Assembly (NCBI RefSeq): GCF_020382885.2
Contig: NC_058506.1
Coordinates: 9,836,318-9,900,317, forward strand
Reading direction: 5' to 3'
Source: Scatophagus argus
Lineage: Eukaryota > Chordata > Actinopteri > Scatophagidae
DNA: 64,000 nucleotides
Both the position numbers and the translations under genes were made by a program. Below the pieces are notes generated by a model. It was not told the origin of the DNA and did not search any database. It worked only from the letters and a program-made list of their open reading frames with translations. Shown here one piece after another: positions 1-15,100 of the stretch. Each line of letters begins with the position of its first letter. The stretch's first letter is position 1.

Positions 1-56
1 AAAAACTCCAAATTGAGCTCTTGGCCTCCTTATAGGCCACATCCTGCCTGTGCTAC

Positions 57-143
57 CTTGACAGTGTGTGCTGTTGAATCTTTTATAGCCTTGTGGACAG
101 GTAGAGCCGTACTCTTCCACAATGGTCTGCTTGACTGATGCAT
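57..143 (-). CDS. ltbp3: ltbp3 coding exon 5 (last two Cys of 8-Cys module)
   Basis: This 87-base exon is too short to show up as a long ORF. Its acceptor is CTTCCCTCAG and its donor CAAG|GTAGCA. In the phase set by exon 4 it encodes [12 protein letters not shown], then [16 protein letters not shown], closely matching CPQGYKRLNSTHCQ of LTBP3. It supplies Cys 278 and 290, completing the module, and carries two N-glycosylation motifs. The next exon should begin with the DINEC start of a calcium-binding EGF domain, off the left edge. Confidence 0.88.
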
Positions 144-3100
144 CTGAGGGAAGAGACACATGGTTGAACTAATGTTGCTGGAACGTGAAGTTCTGCAGGC
201 GTACATGCTGGTGATACAAAAGTCCCATCAAATAATCTACTTAGAAAATAGTTGAAAAAAGTCTGAACACTAAATATAGCAATAGAATTTAAACTCCTGT
301 AAATATTTACGTCAACACCAACTTCTACAGTATCCGGAAATGGTAAAAATGTAACAAATTAAAGAAACTTTTCGGAGATTGGGGATAGACAATTTTAAAT
401 AATATTCACCAAAAATTAAGAGTCCAGAAAAAAAAAATCCCCCCTGTGGCTTTCATCAAGAAAAATCAAAAGAAAAAAAAATACAATTTGTCACAAACTT
501 CAGCTTCTCAAATCTATTCTGAGTAAACCCTCTTTCCAAAAAAATTAATCAAAGATCATGCTTCCAAGTCAGACGCTGCCAAGTAGTAGGAGTAGGAGGA
601 GGAAATAAAAATAAAAAGACCGGGAGAATCACCAATCTCGCTTTCAGCTATTGAATCTGAACGCTCATTCTGAGAAGTTTAGAGTCAAAACCTCAAAATC
701 ACATCCCTAAACACAAATAGCACCAAACAGTTGGAGGAAAACAGGAGAGGCAGGAGGATGCAGGGAGATTCAGGATAGCTTTTATCACTTCCACTTTTTC
801 TTTCCTCTCTCAGCAAAGATAATGGATAACTGGTTTATCTTTGCCATGAAGACATCGTAGTGATGTCAGTCTCATAAATGGCTAAATCCTCCACCAGAAG
901 ATGAATACACATTTTTTACACATTTTGGCTTGATTTTCTAATTGAATGAGCAAAGATTTTCTTTATTTCTTTCTCTTCTTTTTCTTTTCTAATGACAGTC
1001 TCTTTATGAGCCCTTTGATGATGTGTAGCCCGTCAGAGAAAAAAGTCTTTGATGAACTCATAACAGAGCATTGCTCTTGTTCTTATTCTTACTCTAAATA
1101 TGCCTTCAGCCTCTAACACAGAAGAACGTTCTGTTTTCCACGAGGGAGTGAAAACATGTAAGGCAGTTTTATTAGAGAGCAATGGGAAGATTGCACTGAC
1201 ACAAACATCTTGAAAGCACAATGAAAAGAGGGGCGAGATCACAGCTTACATTAGCCAATTTCATTAAAAGTGGAACTTATAAATGGATATAAATGTAACC
1301 AAACAGACAGAACTCCAGGCAGGAATCCAGTTATCTAAAGACTAACCAGACATACAGTATCAGGTTTTGTCAAAGGCTGCATTGTCTGAGTCAGAACTGA
1401 GAGACGGAATAATAGCAGAGTGGAAAAATATGAGTAGCCAAGATTTTCTTGAAATTCAATCTTCAGCAATGTGATGACAGTCCTGCACTGGGCAGGCCAA
1501 TAGGAACATGCTTATTTTCCACATTCTCTTTTTATGCCTCACTGTCTGTGCGTAATTCCCGTAATTTCTTCCGTTTTCTCCTTCTCCACCGTTCACACAC
1601 TCCCTACCTTACCACTAACTTTCATGTACACATTTTTATAGAGGTACAAAGTGATTGTTTTAATCCAGGGCCATAATTTCATATGCTGGAAGGTATAAAT
1701 TGCTGGGAATGCTTGACATTTTTGGCTCAATAAACAATAATTTATTCACAGGAACACACAAGACGTAGATCAGTTGAGAACAAACCGAGTAGTACTTCAA
1801 GAAAACAACTTATTGCCCTTTCACATCTGAATTTAAAAAAAAGCACTAGATGAGACTAAACAAAGAGTGGATGGCATCTACAAAGTGGAAAAAAGTGAAT
1901 TAGAGCTACTTAAAATGAGGGAACATTTAAAGCAGAAGACAGTTCCTGACGTGTAACTCACTGGGTAGTTTGGGGCACTGATAGCACTTGTTTTGTCCCC
2001 ATGAATTCCCCACACTGCCGCAGCAATCCTCCTGATTGGTCAGAACAGGAAGCGGGGTGCTGCTGCACTGAAGTAAGACGAGACAGAGAAACATCAGCGG
2101 AAAACGACAAGGGAACACCTTTGGGACTGTCCATCAGTGCAGCGCGTGTCTAAACTCACAGCTTGTTTGGGGGTGGTCTCCTGGAAGCAGCGTCCCTTTG
2201 GTTTGTGTCTCGGTGGGATCAGGCGCGGCCCCATCTTTTGAGGAAGCTTGACATCTGATTGGTCGAGAGGTTGAATGACAACCGAGGTGTCTGGCGAGTG
2301 GTGGACACGTAAATTAATCTGCACTGAAAACAGAAAAAAGGAAGACACCAGAGGATCAAAACCTATCACAGAATATATTTGCCCAATCACTCAAAATCAA
2401 CTGAGAGATGCAAAAGTTTTGGAAGTGACAGATACCTTCAGATGAGTGGTGCCCTACTTGTGTCAAGGGTAGGGTGAAAAATGAATGTGTTTGTGTTAAC
2501 TGGGTACGCCCAATGCCTGAATGCTCCCCTGGTTTCAGGCCATCCGGCTTCAAAGATATGGGGTAGACAGGCTGCTTGTTGCCTCGCGCTGCCTGAGCTT
2601 GCTGTGTCTGCTGGAGTGGAAACTGGCAGAGCCGCCCGGTGAAGCCAGGCGGGCACAGGCAGTGCTTCCTTGAGCTGCATACTCCTCCATTCATACACGT
2701 GAGGGGACACACAACTGCAGAGAGACAGGGAGACAGGGGGAGAGACAGGGGGAGAGTTGTCATAGTGAGACGGGGTAGAGACTCCCACCGGTCAAAAGTT
2801 CACAGATATGAATCACAGCAGACGAGAGCGAGAGGAAAAGTTTACACACATGAGCAACACAAAGCCAATAATAAGGTTGTAAAAAAAGAAAAAAGAAGTT
2901 GCTCAGGAAAACATCAAATCCACCAAGATGTTATTCATATGTCTGGAAATGCTCATTTTGGTTCCATTTGCCTCAGACACAGACTGAGGTTTATGTCATG
3001 TGAACAGTCTGATGATTTAGTGTTTTATCACACAAACACGGCAGACAGACAGACAGGAAGTATGTAGCATGAGCATGGCCATGTAAAATATTCACTTTGA

Positions 3101-6100
3101 AATGTACAACTGTAAAAAAAAATAAAATAAAATAAAGGAAAGGAAAATCAGAGTCCCACTCAGCAGCTGTGTGTGAGCAGGAGAGCAGGTAAAGCCGCTG
3201 ATGTGTTTAGCAGCTTTATTCTGCCATATGGGAGAGATCTCTGAGTCTGTGGGAAAGCTGCTGGCTGGAGAAAGGTTCATGGCATATACAGTATTCACTG
3301 CACTTTTATTGGGTCTCCAACAGTGTTTATTTTGGGTCCAGTTGTTTTTAAAATTCCCACAATAGAACAATCAGAGGAAAGAGAGAGAAAGTGAGAGAGC
3401 GGGGCTGTGGGGAAAACTGCAAGCAAGTGAGGAACCCAGGCAGAGGTTTGAGAGAAAACTGAAACCAGGGACACTTGAGCCGAAGTCCCTGAGCTTCAGT
3501 AAAACATTTGTGTTGATAGCTTACTGTGAATGCAGGTTTAACACATTGTTTCAGTCACTGAATATTGGATTAAAGCTCAAACACCGCGGCAGGTATTTCA
3601 GCCAAGAGATGGGTGTTTGTTTCCTTTCCTGAGGCCACCTTATCATGACCTCATGTCATGCACCCAATAGGCTCAACATTGTGTTGTTGTCTTTCAGTGC
3701 ACTGAAAAATTCCTCCGTGCCAAGACCGTCTTACACAGTGAGACTTGCAGCCATCTCAGTTACATCTGCATCCGCATTGGTAACAACACTTGTGCAGTGC
3801 TGAGGTTTACACCACTGTGACATGTAGTATAAAATGCAACTAACTACAACGATAACTACCAGTACACTCCTATGACATGTTTAGGAAAGGAAGTATGACT
3901 TACAAATGTCCTTTTTTCCTTTTAGTACACTTGGTAATTTTTAATGTCATGCGTCACAGGTCAGCTTGGCCAGTAAACACAAGCATGCTCTGTTCACATT
4001 TTTTAAACTGTTGCTATTTGTTGCCCTCTGGAGCCGCCAAATCTGGGACATTTAAGCCTAAACACTTCTAAAGCCCAAACAAACCCATCCTGAAAGAAGA
4101 AATCCAGGCTGGAGGAGAGGAGAGGAGAGGAGAGGACAGGAGGGGGCAAGAAAGGAGGCCTCTTTTTGTTCCTGAGCCAAATGAGCACACATGGATGTAA
4201 TTATATGTGGACTTCCAGGGAATCTGGGCGGCAGCATAATTAGGGGACCCGATCACTTTAAACACAGCAGGGATATCCTCACATAGTGAAAGTCAGGCAG
4301 AAATATTAAAGAACCTCTGCGAAACACCCAACTAACGGGGTGAGATGTATAAATGTGAAGCAAGATGGATACTTCGGAAGCAGCCTTCCACTATGTAACA
4401 TCATATGACAGTGGTCTTTAAACACTAGTACAGGCAGCAACATGCAGAACTGAGCTGGAAGGCTCAGGCTTGGCAGGAGGAAGGAGAGCAGCAAAGACTG
4501 TAGAAGGCAGAATACTTCACTTTGTCAGACTCCAGTCTCCATGGTTCAAATTTCATCTCTTTGCTGGATTTAGAATGAGAGGAAACTGGGAAAGATGCGG
4601 GGGTTGAAAATTAGGCCTGCAGACACAAAAAGTCAGGAAGAAAACCTCTTTCCAAAAGTGATTACACAATCTAAACCCACAGAGACGACTTAGTGTGGGG
4701 AAAGTCTGAGCGGAGGCCTCGTCTGGCTGAGAGCTTGTCTGAGTGATGCAGGCGCTCTGATGTAGCCCAGGCAGGGTCAATGTCGCACTGCTGAACACAA
4801 AGGAAAGGGGAGGAATCAGATTTCAGATTTCTTGGGTGGGGATTGTGAGAATGAGATCAGTTGTGAAATGAACCCAGTGTGATGCCACGCAACACACAGT
4901 GCAAAGTACAGTACCAGCACAGCTCTTTTGACTTGACTTGGTTTCTTTTTCACCCAGTCTAAAGTCTGTTTATGTCATATGTAAATTATTTTTATGTAGG
5001 TAACATGAAGCCAATGATGATTTCACTCTATGTGGATCTGCCATTCCATAAACAGAACCCGATCTGCTTCACTGCAACCATAAATTACATTTTTATGTAG
5101 TCTTGAAATGAAGGATTGGTCTGTTTTGGGGGACTTTACTGTTGTCTCATTCTACACTTTGTTGGTATGCTGAACGGTGAAATACTGGATGTCTAGTTGC
5201 CTGAATAAATACTGGCATTTTACAGTTACGTAAACCATGGATACGCTGAAATTTTACATTTTCTTTGGCTTCAACTTCATTTTTCAGTTTTCAGTTTTAT
5301 GTTGTGACATGACTGTGCTGAAGGTCTGGTTAGGTTTTGGCACGAAAAATGTTCGATTAGGGTTAGGCAAAGATCATGTTTTGGCTTAAAATACTGGGTT
5401 TTGTTGCCACAGACATGGCTGAACACTGTCCTAATGGTCTGTCCAAATGGTTGTTTGAAACAGGAAGTGAACAGTGTTCTTGAATTCTGGTCTCTTTCTT
5501 GGCAGCTGTCTCACTTTTTGGTCTCACCATCGCAATCTGCACTTACTATGATACACTAAAACTAAACTTATGTGACAATATTTATTATTTCTGGGGAATC
5601 TGTAGACTTCCACGTTCCAGGTTCAGCTCCACACAGCATCAATCTAAAGCTCTCGACAACAAGTGGTATTACATTCATGCCTACGTTATCCTGATTATTG
5701 GATTCTGTTTAGTCAGTCAGTTTGTCTTCAGAGCTCCAAGAGCACTGAAACATGCGTATGTTAAAACACATACACATGCAGTGACTCCTCTCCTTCACAG
5801 CTGCCTCGTTCATTTAAGCTCGAGCCACACTTGCCATGCAAGGCTAATGTTTTCTGCAGATCTTATATGTGAAAGGGTGTGTATCCGTGTGTGTGAGAGA
5901 GAGAGAGCTATTAAGTGCAGGGTGTACTGTCTCCTGGAGAGCCGCTGTGGTTAGGTGACTGCGCCACATTACATACGGAAAATAGCGCAACGTTTTAAAG
6001 TTGAGATAATAACGAGGATTTTACTTTCCAGCGGACTTTCCCTTTAAAGCATCACCTCGGAGTTCATTAGCAGAATATATGATCCCAAATCGCTCATGGA

Positions 6101-9100
6101 CTCTCTTCGTCAGTTAGCTTAGCGTCACAGAAGCAGCCGCCTCCGTGTTGTGCCACGCCTTGGCCTTTATGGATCAAACACATTCCTGAGACTAGAGGTG
6201 GTGTGTTATTAAAAATCAAACGTACCTACATGTAGTTTGGTGGTCTGAATGAATGTGAAGCATGAACAGAGGAGGGAGTTGTAGAAGCAGCTATGTTCTC
6301 ATGAGTTTTGTTTTCCAAATGTAGTCAAAAAAAATGGAGGGAGTTCAGAACAATCCAGACCATGAATCTGCATACAGTGGGGGATTTAATAACTTCATTA
6401 CCTGTAATTAATGATTTGAATGAAAACACACGGCAGCGACATTAAATACATTTTCACCATACATGGTCTGCTAAGAGAACATTCAAAGTTGACTTTATCC
6501 TCTGCTGTGGAGGCTTTGAAACCTAATTCACTATTGAACGTCAGCTTGCAGGTACGATCCAAGAAAGTCAGGAAGCGTATAATTTTCCCATGCTGCACTC
6601 ACTCCAACTAGACGAGCGAGCTGAACTGAGTAAGGAGACGAAGAAAAAAAGAAAAAGAAAAGGGGGAAAAAAGTCTTTGTCTTCAAGCCCCTCTCGTCAG
6701 AGTGTTTCATGTGACATACGAGTGAGAGCTCCTTCTTCATTGTGTCATGATTCACTCCAAGAGGAGAAAGACAGATCTCCTCACAGCTCGGGCTGGCTGA
6801 GGGAGGGTGTCTTTGTCATATATATTAAATGTCTGGTGAAAGTGAGGGGAACAGAGCAGAAAGAGGCAGAGAGGAGAGATGTAAAATCCAGAGAATAAAA
6901 AAATAACGTGATGTTTCAGAGGGATTATTGTGATTTCCAGACACTTTTTTTTTTCCCTTTAAGGAAAAACATACTGTACATTCCTCAACTGTTAAGTAAG
7001 CAAGCCTAGAGTAACTAACAGCACAAAAAAGAGCCCATGTATGTCCACAAAAACACATGAAGACAGACTCAGACACACACTTTTTCATATTTCTGGCAAA
7101 TTGCAGCTAATGATTGGCAGTGGGAAAGTTATGCTTGTCTTATTTGCAAGCTGATAAAAATACGTCTCCATACTGGCATGGGGGAAGAAAGAAAGTAAGA
7201 AAGAAATAAAGAAAGAAAGAAAGATTGCCCTCCGAGTGCCCTGTGACCACCCACCCACTCACTCCTGTCTGTCTGGAGATGACGCAGCCTCAGCCCCCTC
7301 CCTCCACAACGTCCTTTCAGCCACAGCCGCACCCTCCCAGCACAAAAACAACAAATTACAGCCCTAAAAAACCACAGTTCAAAAGCTCGCCAGCTCACTG
7401 AACTGAAAGCTATTGCAGACATCATCTCTCACCATACAGATGATACAATGGCCTGATCTGCCCCTTTCTTTGAATACAGTCATGATCTGGTAGAATTACA
7501 AATAAGCAATTTAGTCAGTCTGCAAGAATCAGACACCAAAATCTGAGATGAGTCACTTCCAGCATGATTCAGCCTGGGCCAGCCCACTCAGAGATTAAAA
7601 TTAAAGGGTTAAAGAGGGATTGATTATGTGGGAGGGGGTCTCAGTGGACAAAGAAAGGGTGGGGTTGGGAGTGGGGTATGCCTATGTGGCGAGGGACAGC
7701 CCCGGACAGCCACATCCCAATTTAACTCAAGTTGTCAGCTGATACAGAAACAGAAATACATCCTGTGATACCAAAATGAGTTGGGTTTCCACCGGTGGAA
7801 TTTTCTTACTTTTATAATAGCCTCATCTAAATATGCAGCCTTTTTAAACTCACAGTGCAGCTTGAGCAAATTACTCAAATTAATTTAGAATTGTTTTTCG
7901 GCTCTATGCTTTCAAAGGTAATTAGTCAAACTCCTCTCTCTTTCAACTTTTTATTGGGTCTGCCATCACACAACTAATCACCAACATCATATTACACATT
8001 TAACAAGCAGCAGAGACTTCAATTCAATACAATTCAATTCATTTCAATTTAGGTTATTTATATAGCGTCAATTCACAAGTTATCTCATGACACTTTGCAA
8101 TTAGAGCAGGTCTAGATCAAAGTCTTCAATTAAATTGTATTTTAATTCAGGTAGTCACTGCTCCTGCACCTTTTTTTACACTTGTGTTCATGTGCAGATC
8201 AAACAAACAAAAGAGCATGCTAATTAACAGGTAGCCACACTTTATTAAATACAGACTGACCCAAGCTAGCTGTTCCTGTGTCCAGTGTCCAGATAGGTGG
8301 GTGGCATCAACCTTTTCATCTACCCCTCGGTGAGGAAGTCAGCGTGGCTAACTCATTAGAAAACAGTTGTTTACTTCCACGTGCACAACAGAATCTGTAC
8401 AACGCTGACATGACATCCAGAGTAGGTCCAGTATTCGCTCAGCATACACCTTTTGTGTGGCTCGACTTTCTGCTGCTGAACACGCAGGAGTTGCCAACCT
8501 ACAGCGTGAAACTACACAATATGAGGGCTGTGAGGAACAGTGAGGCTCAACCTGGAAATCCAAAGCAATGAGCTGCAAGCACCTAAAAGCTGGACCTGTT
8601 GGTGCTCAGTGGGTTCAGCACTATGAGTGACCCTGTCTTATTGTTAAATATTATTGTCACAGTTTCACTTAATCTAGAGATTTTTTGGTACATTTTTTTC
8701 TTCCCTGACTCTGATCCAGATACCTGAAGTCTGTGTTTAGGCCGATACCGAGTGCCAGTCCGATACCATTGAGTTAAAAAATCTGTGTAGTTTTGTTATA
8801 ATTTTTAACAGCTGTATACTGCTACCATCCAGCACCATCACTCATGATTCAAGAGAACCATGACTAAACAACACTGGGCTCCATAAACAGTTGTGGCTAT
8901 AGCTGCTGTTTAAAAAAAGAACAGGGGAATGGCATTCATCATATGACGTGCTTCGCTTTACCATCGATTCCAAAACACCCCAAAATACGCCTACCACCGG
9001 CTGGTGCTGAGAGACCAAATACCGCATGCAGTGAGAAAGAGCAACGTACGAAGTGGGTCAGAGCCCTGCTGCTGAGCCAGACGTTGGGAGTAAATGACAT

Positions 9101-12100
9101 AATCACTGCCTTTTGAAAACACAAACCTGCGTACGCATCCCTCCTCATCCTACAGAGCTCTGTGCTCCATCAACCCCCCCCTCGAAACTCTGAGCGGCCT
9201 CGGCCTCAGCTATCCAAACAATATCTCTGCCCTTCGCCAGAGTCGACCACTGTCACCAAAGGCATTCATTACTTTTCACAGTCGGCCTAAAACAACAGTT
9301 TGTTAAAGTTACAAAACTGGATGGTGAGCAGACTCCTCCTGAGAAAACTGGAGCAGCCATTAGGATCTAAAGTAAGGTTTGCAATTAGCCAAATCTAAAT
9401 CAAACTCTTTCTTGCACAATGTGATTTTCGCATGTCATGGAAATAAGCGGTGCGGTTTCCATAGCTCTTGGATGGGCACGGATCCAGCAGTACCCTGTGA
9501 CTCCCCTCTGGCATAGATGTTTGTGGAAAGCGAGCCAGAAAGTCAGACAGGACCTTGGCACGGATACAGATGATGTCATATAATGACTGTCTAAAAGCCT
9601 CAGCTATAGGGACTGGAGGGCAGGCAGGTAGAGTGCTGACAGTGCTCTGCTGAGATTATGTCAGATACCTGCCCTGTGGGATACTCAGCACTCAGCACTG
9701 GAACGTGTGGCAGGTAATGTCTGTATGGCAGCAGGCAGTGCTGGCAGAGGCCGTGTTGTTCTGTTTACCCTGGTTAATCGCTACAGCTACAGGGTCCTGC
9801 ACGGTGTGGGCGCAGTCCCTAGCGCTCGCATTCCTCTGCACGGCTTTAAATAACTGCTCCGTTTCTCCCCCCTCGCTAAGCAAATGGGAGGAGAGTGTTA
9901 AAGATGGCAAAGAAGGCTGTTTGTTTGAGCTGGGTTCATATACTGCTCTTGAGCACCAAACGCACTCAGGCATACACACACGCAGATATTCACACTGTTG
10001 CCTTGTGCGGTTCCAAAAGACACCTAATTGCTGCTTTGTTTTTTCAAACTTAGTTTAATGTGATGCTTTTTTTAAAACGTGCCCACCAGAGCTTTTCGTT
10101 CTTTTTTTTTTATGTAGAAAGTGATGACGGTCTGAAATTCGTGGCAAACTCCAGCTCAGATCATGTGGATTTTCTCTCTGAATGAGCATTCATGAATGTG
10201 GACTCCTGATAAATGTACACACACACACTGAAGTGACTGTGGATTTGAAAACAGCTTTTCATATATTTACTCCACTTTGTTGGATAGGGAGCCACCATGT
10301 TTTTAAGGTTTCACTTGTCTGCTGCAAAGTGTCACTGGATTATTTTCATCACTTCTTTGTTTGTTCTTTCAGAAAGTGACAGAAAGTTAAGAGTCTGATC
10401 TGCCTGTTCATATTCATCCAATGCTTCAAAGCATTAACAGCCTGTGAAAGTTCTTCATTGTGAGAGTAAGTCCCGTTTGTGAAACAGTGGTAAAAGGTTA
10501 ATGAGAACGACAGACTCCAAATAACTCCATGTATTATTTTCCCAACATGCATAAATAGACAGGGAGAGGTGACAGAATGTGCATCCATAAATATGAACAC
10601 ACAGCCTTGGCAGGACTTAATGGTCAGCTTGCAAAAACACACATGACAAATGTGCTTTTCACCAAAAAGTAAGAAGCTTTCACGATTAATAAGCTGCAAA
10701 TGAGCACATGAATGTTCACAAACCCCAACCCCCTCGTGCATGTGTGTGTTTCTGTTTGACAGGGTGTGAGCACGGGAGCCGTGCCCAGTTTCGCCTCTGA
10801 GTTCAGTCCAAGCTGTGGCAAAAACCCGGAGTGCTGCAGGTTTTTGGTCGCCCTTGTAAGACCGCCTTCTCCAGCGTTTGGCACGAGAGAAAGAAGAGTG
10901 TGGAAGAGCGGAGGGCTTTGAAAGTCAAAATAAACTCACCCACCAAATAAAGAGAAAGCAGAACCTGCTCTGTCTGCTGCATTTGACTGACCTGACTTCA
11001 TTTTTTCAGGCTCCCATGGACCTCTGACCCATGCCAAGGGAAAACCAAAACAAACCACAGGGCTACTACTGTCACTTTACTTTAAATACAGAACCACATG
11101 GGAAATCCTGAAATAGCCATATCCACTTTTCATGATGGCCATTTTAGGGGAGTCAAGCCCAGATTGGGATATGATAAGACCGCTTCCTGTGCAACTTGAT
11201 GCCCTGGGCTTTTAGTTATTTCAGAATAAGATGAGAATCTGGAGCAGCCTGGACATCCGGAGCCATAGCAAAAAGGAGATGCCACTGAGATACAGAAGAG
11301 AGACGAGAGTCGAGAGTGCCGTCTGGGAGTTCAGCAGCTGCTGTCAGCGAGGCTGATGGATGGGATGCCTCTGTGCTAGCAACGGCAAGAAAAACTACTA
11401 GGCTAATTCTTGCTGGAAAAGACACACCTGCAGTCAGAACATATGAGGCATGTGCATAGATACACTGAGTTTTATGTAACCACTTTAGTTTGAAAGCATA
11501 TCTTTCAAGACTACTGAAAACATAACTCTCTCCCTTTCATAGGTGGACAAAGTGTAACCCAGACACACACACATAAACAAAAGCAGCCAGTCTCCAAGGA
11601 GCAAAAAAAAGCACCCTGGAACCTTCTCTGCTTCTCCCTATCCTGCAATTTACACCAAACTGTCAAGTGCTGAGGATAAATAAAAAGAGAAAATAAGTTG
11701 GCCCTTGGATATTTCGACAGCCAAACACATGGAGATAATTACAAAGAAAGTCTTCATCTGCCAGTAAACAGGTTCAGGTTCCACGGGGATGAGGAAAGGC
11801 ACGAGCGTGCAAAGGTTTCAGTCAAGGTGTCTACAATCTTCTGACTTACTTATCAAATATGGACTTGTTCTTTTATTCCAGACATAAACTATAACGATGA
11901 CCCCCCTCAGAGCACCTACACAGATAAAATCCAAGGAAAAGGCACAACAGGCTGTAAAAGTCAGCTTTTCTTTGAGAGGCTTTCAAGTTTCTGTGCTTTC
12001 ATCAGTTTTGGGAAGTGTGCCTTTAAAGATAGCTTAGTATTAACGACGTGGATTCGCTGGAGACACACGACCCGAGCGTATCTGGCATAAGTGTTCCCTT

Positions 12101-15100
12101 CTTAATGATAAAGTTTCCCAATCTGATAAGTATATAGTGTATGAAGAGCAGAGTATGCCGGAGCTCAGAAGACACGTGTAAAACAATGATTACATAAAGG
12201 GACTGCTGTGATGTATGCTGTACACTGTATATTAAATAGACCTGTAGTCAGTCTAACTGCTACTTACTTAACCATAACAGTTAATCTATAATCTGTGACT
12301 GTCTGTGCATAAGCTCTCTGGAACAGTCCATGATGTCGAGAGGAGCTGCCTGTCGTTCAGGTGACATGTCCTCATGGAAACCCAGGGTGAGACGATCTGC
12401 TCTGCTGAACATCTGGATGGTGTCCGTCTGTCCTACTCTGAGACGACATAATTACACATTCTGCTCGGTTAAGAGATTTCTTTATTCACATTTATGACGT
12501 ATGATGTGTTGAAATGTAGATGATTGATGTTTAAGAACAAACTTTATGAACCAATACTCTCCTAAGCTACATTAGTGACTGATGGAACTCAATAAGGCGC
12601 TGTCTTTTATAGTAACAACTGTATCAAATGATTAAATGTAATGTGAAAGGCGTCGCTCATAGTGACGAACCCGCAGAGAGTTATCGCTCGACCCTATGGC
12701 ACATTTTCAGGTCTGTCAGCTCACTGTTTCAGTTTTTTTGTCCATAAATGTTCTGTTTTGGGTCTCAGCCAGCTGTTTTCTGTGAACAATCCACACAGTT
12801 CACCCTGAGGGGCACATGAATGTCTGTAACATGTTTCATGGCAATCCATCCAATGAATATGGAGATATTACACTCAAAACCACAAACGTCAACCTCGTGG
12901 TGACACTGGATGAAAAACCAAGGAATCACCAAAGTCAAGATTCATAAGATTAAGATTCATCCTCAGGGGCAGCACTGGGAACATCTGTAACAGCAGTAGT
13001 TGAAATATTTTGACTCTGGACCAAATAAACTGACTGCTGACATGCTGCTAGCATGGCGAAAAATATCATTAGTTGGTAACACTTTTTTAAAACAGGGATT
13101 TACTTGCTTTTCTCTGTTTCATATTTGTAAACTGACCGCTCTGGGTTTGCCAACACTTATACATATTGCAACATATTTTCCGGTTTGTTCTACAGCTGTT
13201 TAACCCTGGTATATCATTCATCCAACTCCAGGTTAAGGTTAAATCCATCGCTGATCCTGTATCCTCAGGTCTTAAACTATATGTTTCCGGAGCAGATGTA
13301 CATCAAGTAACAGCAAAGACCCTGGTTTGAGTTTCTTATCAACAGGTCATTTTATCTGGTTAACCAGCCCAGTGGAGGTTAAAAAGAAAACCATTCTCTC
13401 TATTACTTTCAAAGATATGGCCATAAAACTGACATTCAACTGTTGGCTGAGGTCCCAGATCCAGATCACCACTAAAACATGAATGTTCTTCTCCCCTTAG
13501 CCCATCTGTCCACTATATTCTTGATTGTGAAAATCCTCGAACATGTCGAAGCACACGTACTGAAAGGTATTCCTGAACCTGCACACGCTGACAGGAGCTA
13601 CATTTCTTCTGAGGAAAGGTTTGCTCACTTTAGGCCTCAGCGCCGCAGTGCTGACGTCACAACAGCTCAAATATGGAAAAGTCTTCATATTGTTGCTGCT
13701 ATAGCCGTGGCTGTTTTAACACGGGAGAGAGAAATTTCCACTTGTCCACACCACATTCCAGCCCTCACAATGAACAGCACACATCTCGTCTCCCAGCTGA
13801 AGTCGAACCCTCTGTGCCCTGCTGCAAAAACTCATACGCTCAGCGAGGATCTTTTTCAGAAGCTTTGAACGTGAAATCCTGAAGACAGGTGACTGCAGAG
13901 CGGCTTCGCTATCAACACCAAATGTGAAGCAGCATGAGGTATTCTTGGAATTTGAAATGTCTCTCTTGAATTATTTGACACAGAAGCTCCAAAAGGTGAC
14001 GCACCACAATGAAATCAGAGGAGGAGAAGGAGGACTGGTGGCCAAGCCAACTCTCTGACTCTGCGGCACTGCACAGCGTCACCGAGGAAGAATTCTGTCC
14101 AGGAGCTACAAGTAGGATTCACTCGACCTCAATTAAATCCAGCCTGCTTACTTCCACAACTTCTCTTTGCTGCAAAACTGTGCGTGATGACTGGAGGAAG
14201 CACCACAGCTCTGCGACTTGACTTGCTTTACGGTCTTTCGACAGCCGAAAGGTGACCATAAGGCATCGCTTAAGAGCAGTTGTTTTTATTCAGCACTACT
14301 GCATCTTAGCTTCTCCTTTAAAATCCAAACATACGAACACGTGTGTTAGCATCCAGGGAAAATTATAAAGCTTGAAGTATATGAGTTTTGGAAGAAAGGA
14401 AGATATTTCCGGCATCAGTGTGATGTCCACAGGAATATGAAGCTGTGTGTTTTTATGTTTTTAGATAGAGTTTATTATTATTTTAGACGTGTGCTACATA
14501 GGAATATGGGGTTTACATTCATCCCTGTTAAGTTATTTTAGCTAAACAAAAGGGATAAATTCACTATAATAATTATTATTATTATTATTAACATCTGCTG
14601 CTAAAACAAACAGAGAAATAACAATCACTTATGGCACTACTTTCAAATACAGAAAAGTCTGTCACTTGTCCCAAACAGTATTAAACTGCCTTTATCACAG
14701 CTGAACATCTCAGACGGTCCATCGACATCTCATGTTCGAGTATCTTATTCTCGACGCTGAGCAAGTAAAAGAAACTGGGGGGCAGTGAAATCCAGATCTG
14801 GGCTGGAGGCTGACGTAGACTGCCCGGCTCCACATCTCACCACAGCCGATCTGATAGAGAGCACAGAAAGGCTGCACTCATGCCTGACACTGGTTTCGAG
14901 GAGGGTGGGGGTATAGATCTTAAAAGTACATTTATATGCTGTGTAATGAGCCATGCCTCGGTAATTAAAGTGTAAGATGGGAATGTTTTCCAGCAATGCA
15001 GTCGAGGGTAAACCCATCTTAGCCACCTATTTATTTGCAGAACAGAGTTTATACCCACTTGACATAGACCTCAATGGCATGAATTCATGGTGGTGGTATA

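Noticed and set aside
5499..5954. 151-codon plus-strand ORF
   Set aside because: It lies inside ltbp3 intron 1, reads through CA/GA simple sequence and has no recognised domain or splice context.
13479..13868. 129-codon plus-strand ORF in ltbp3 intron 1
   Set aside because: No recognised family, and an overlapping ORF in another frame is equally plausible; nothing supports translation.
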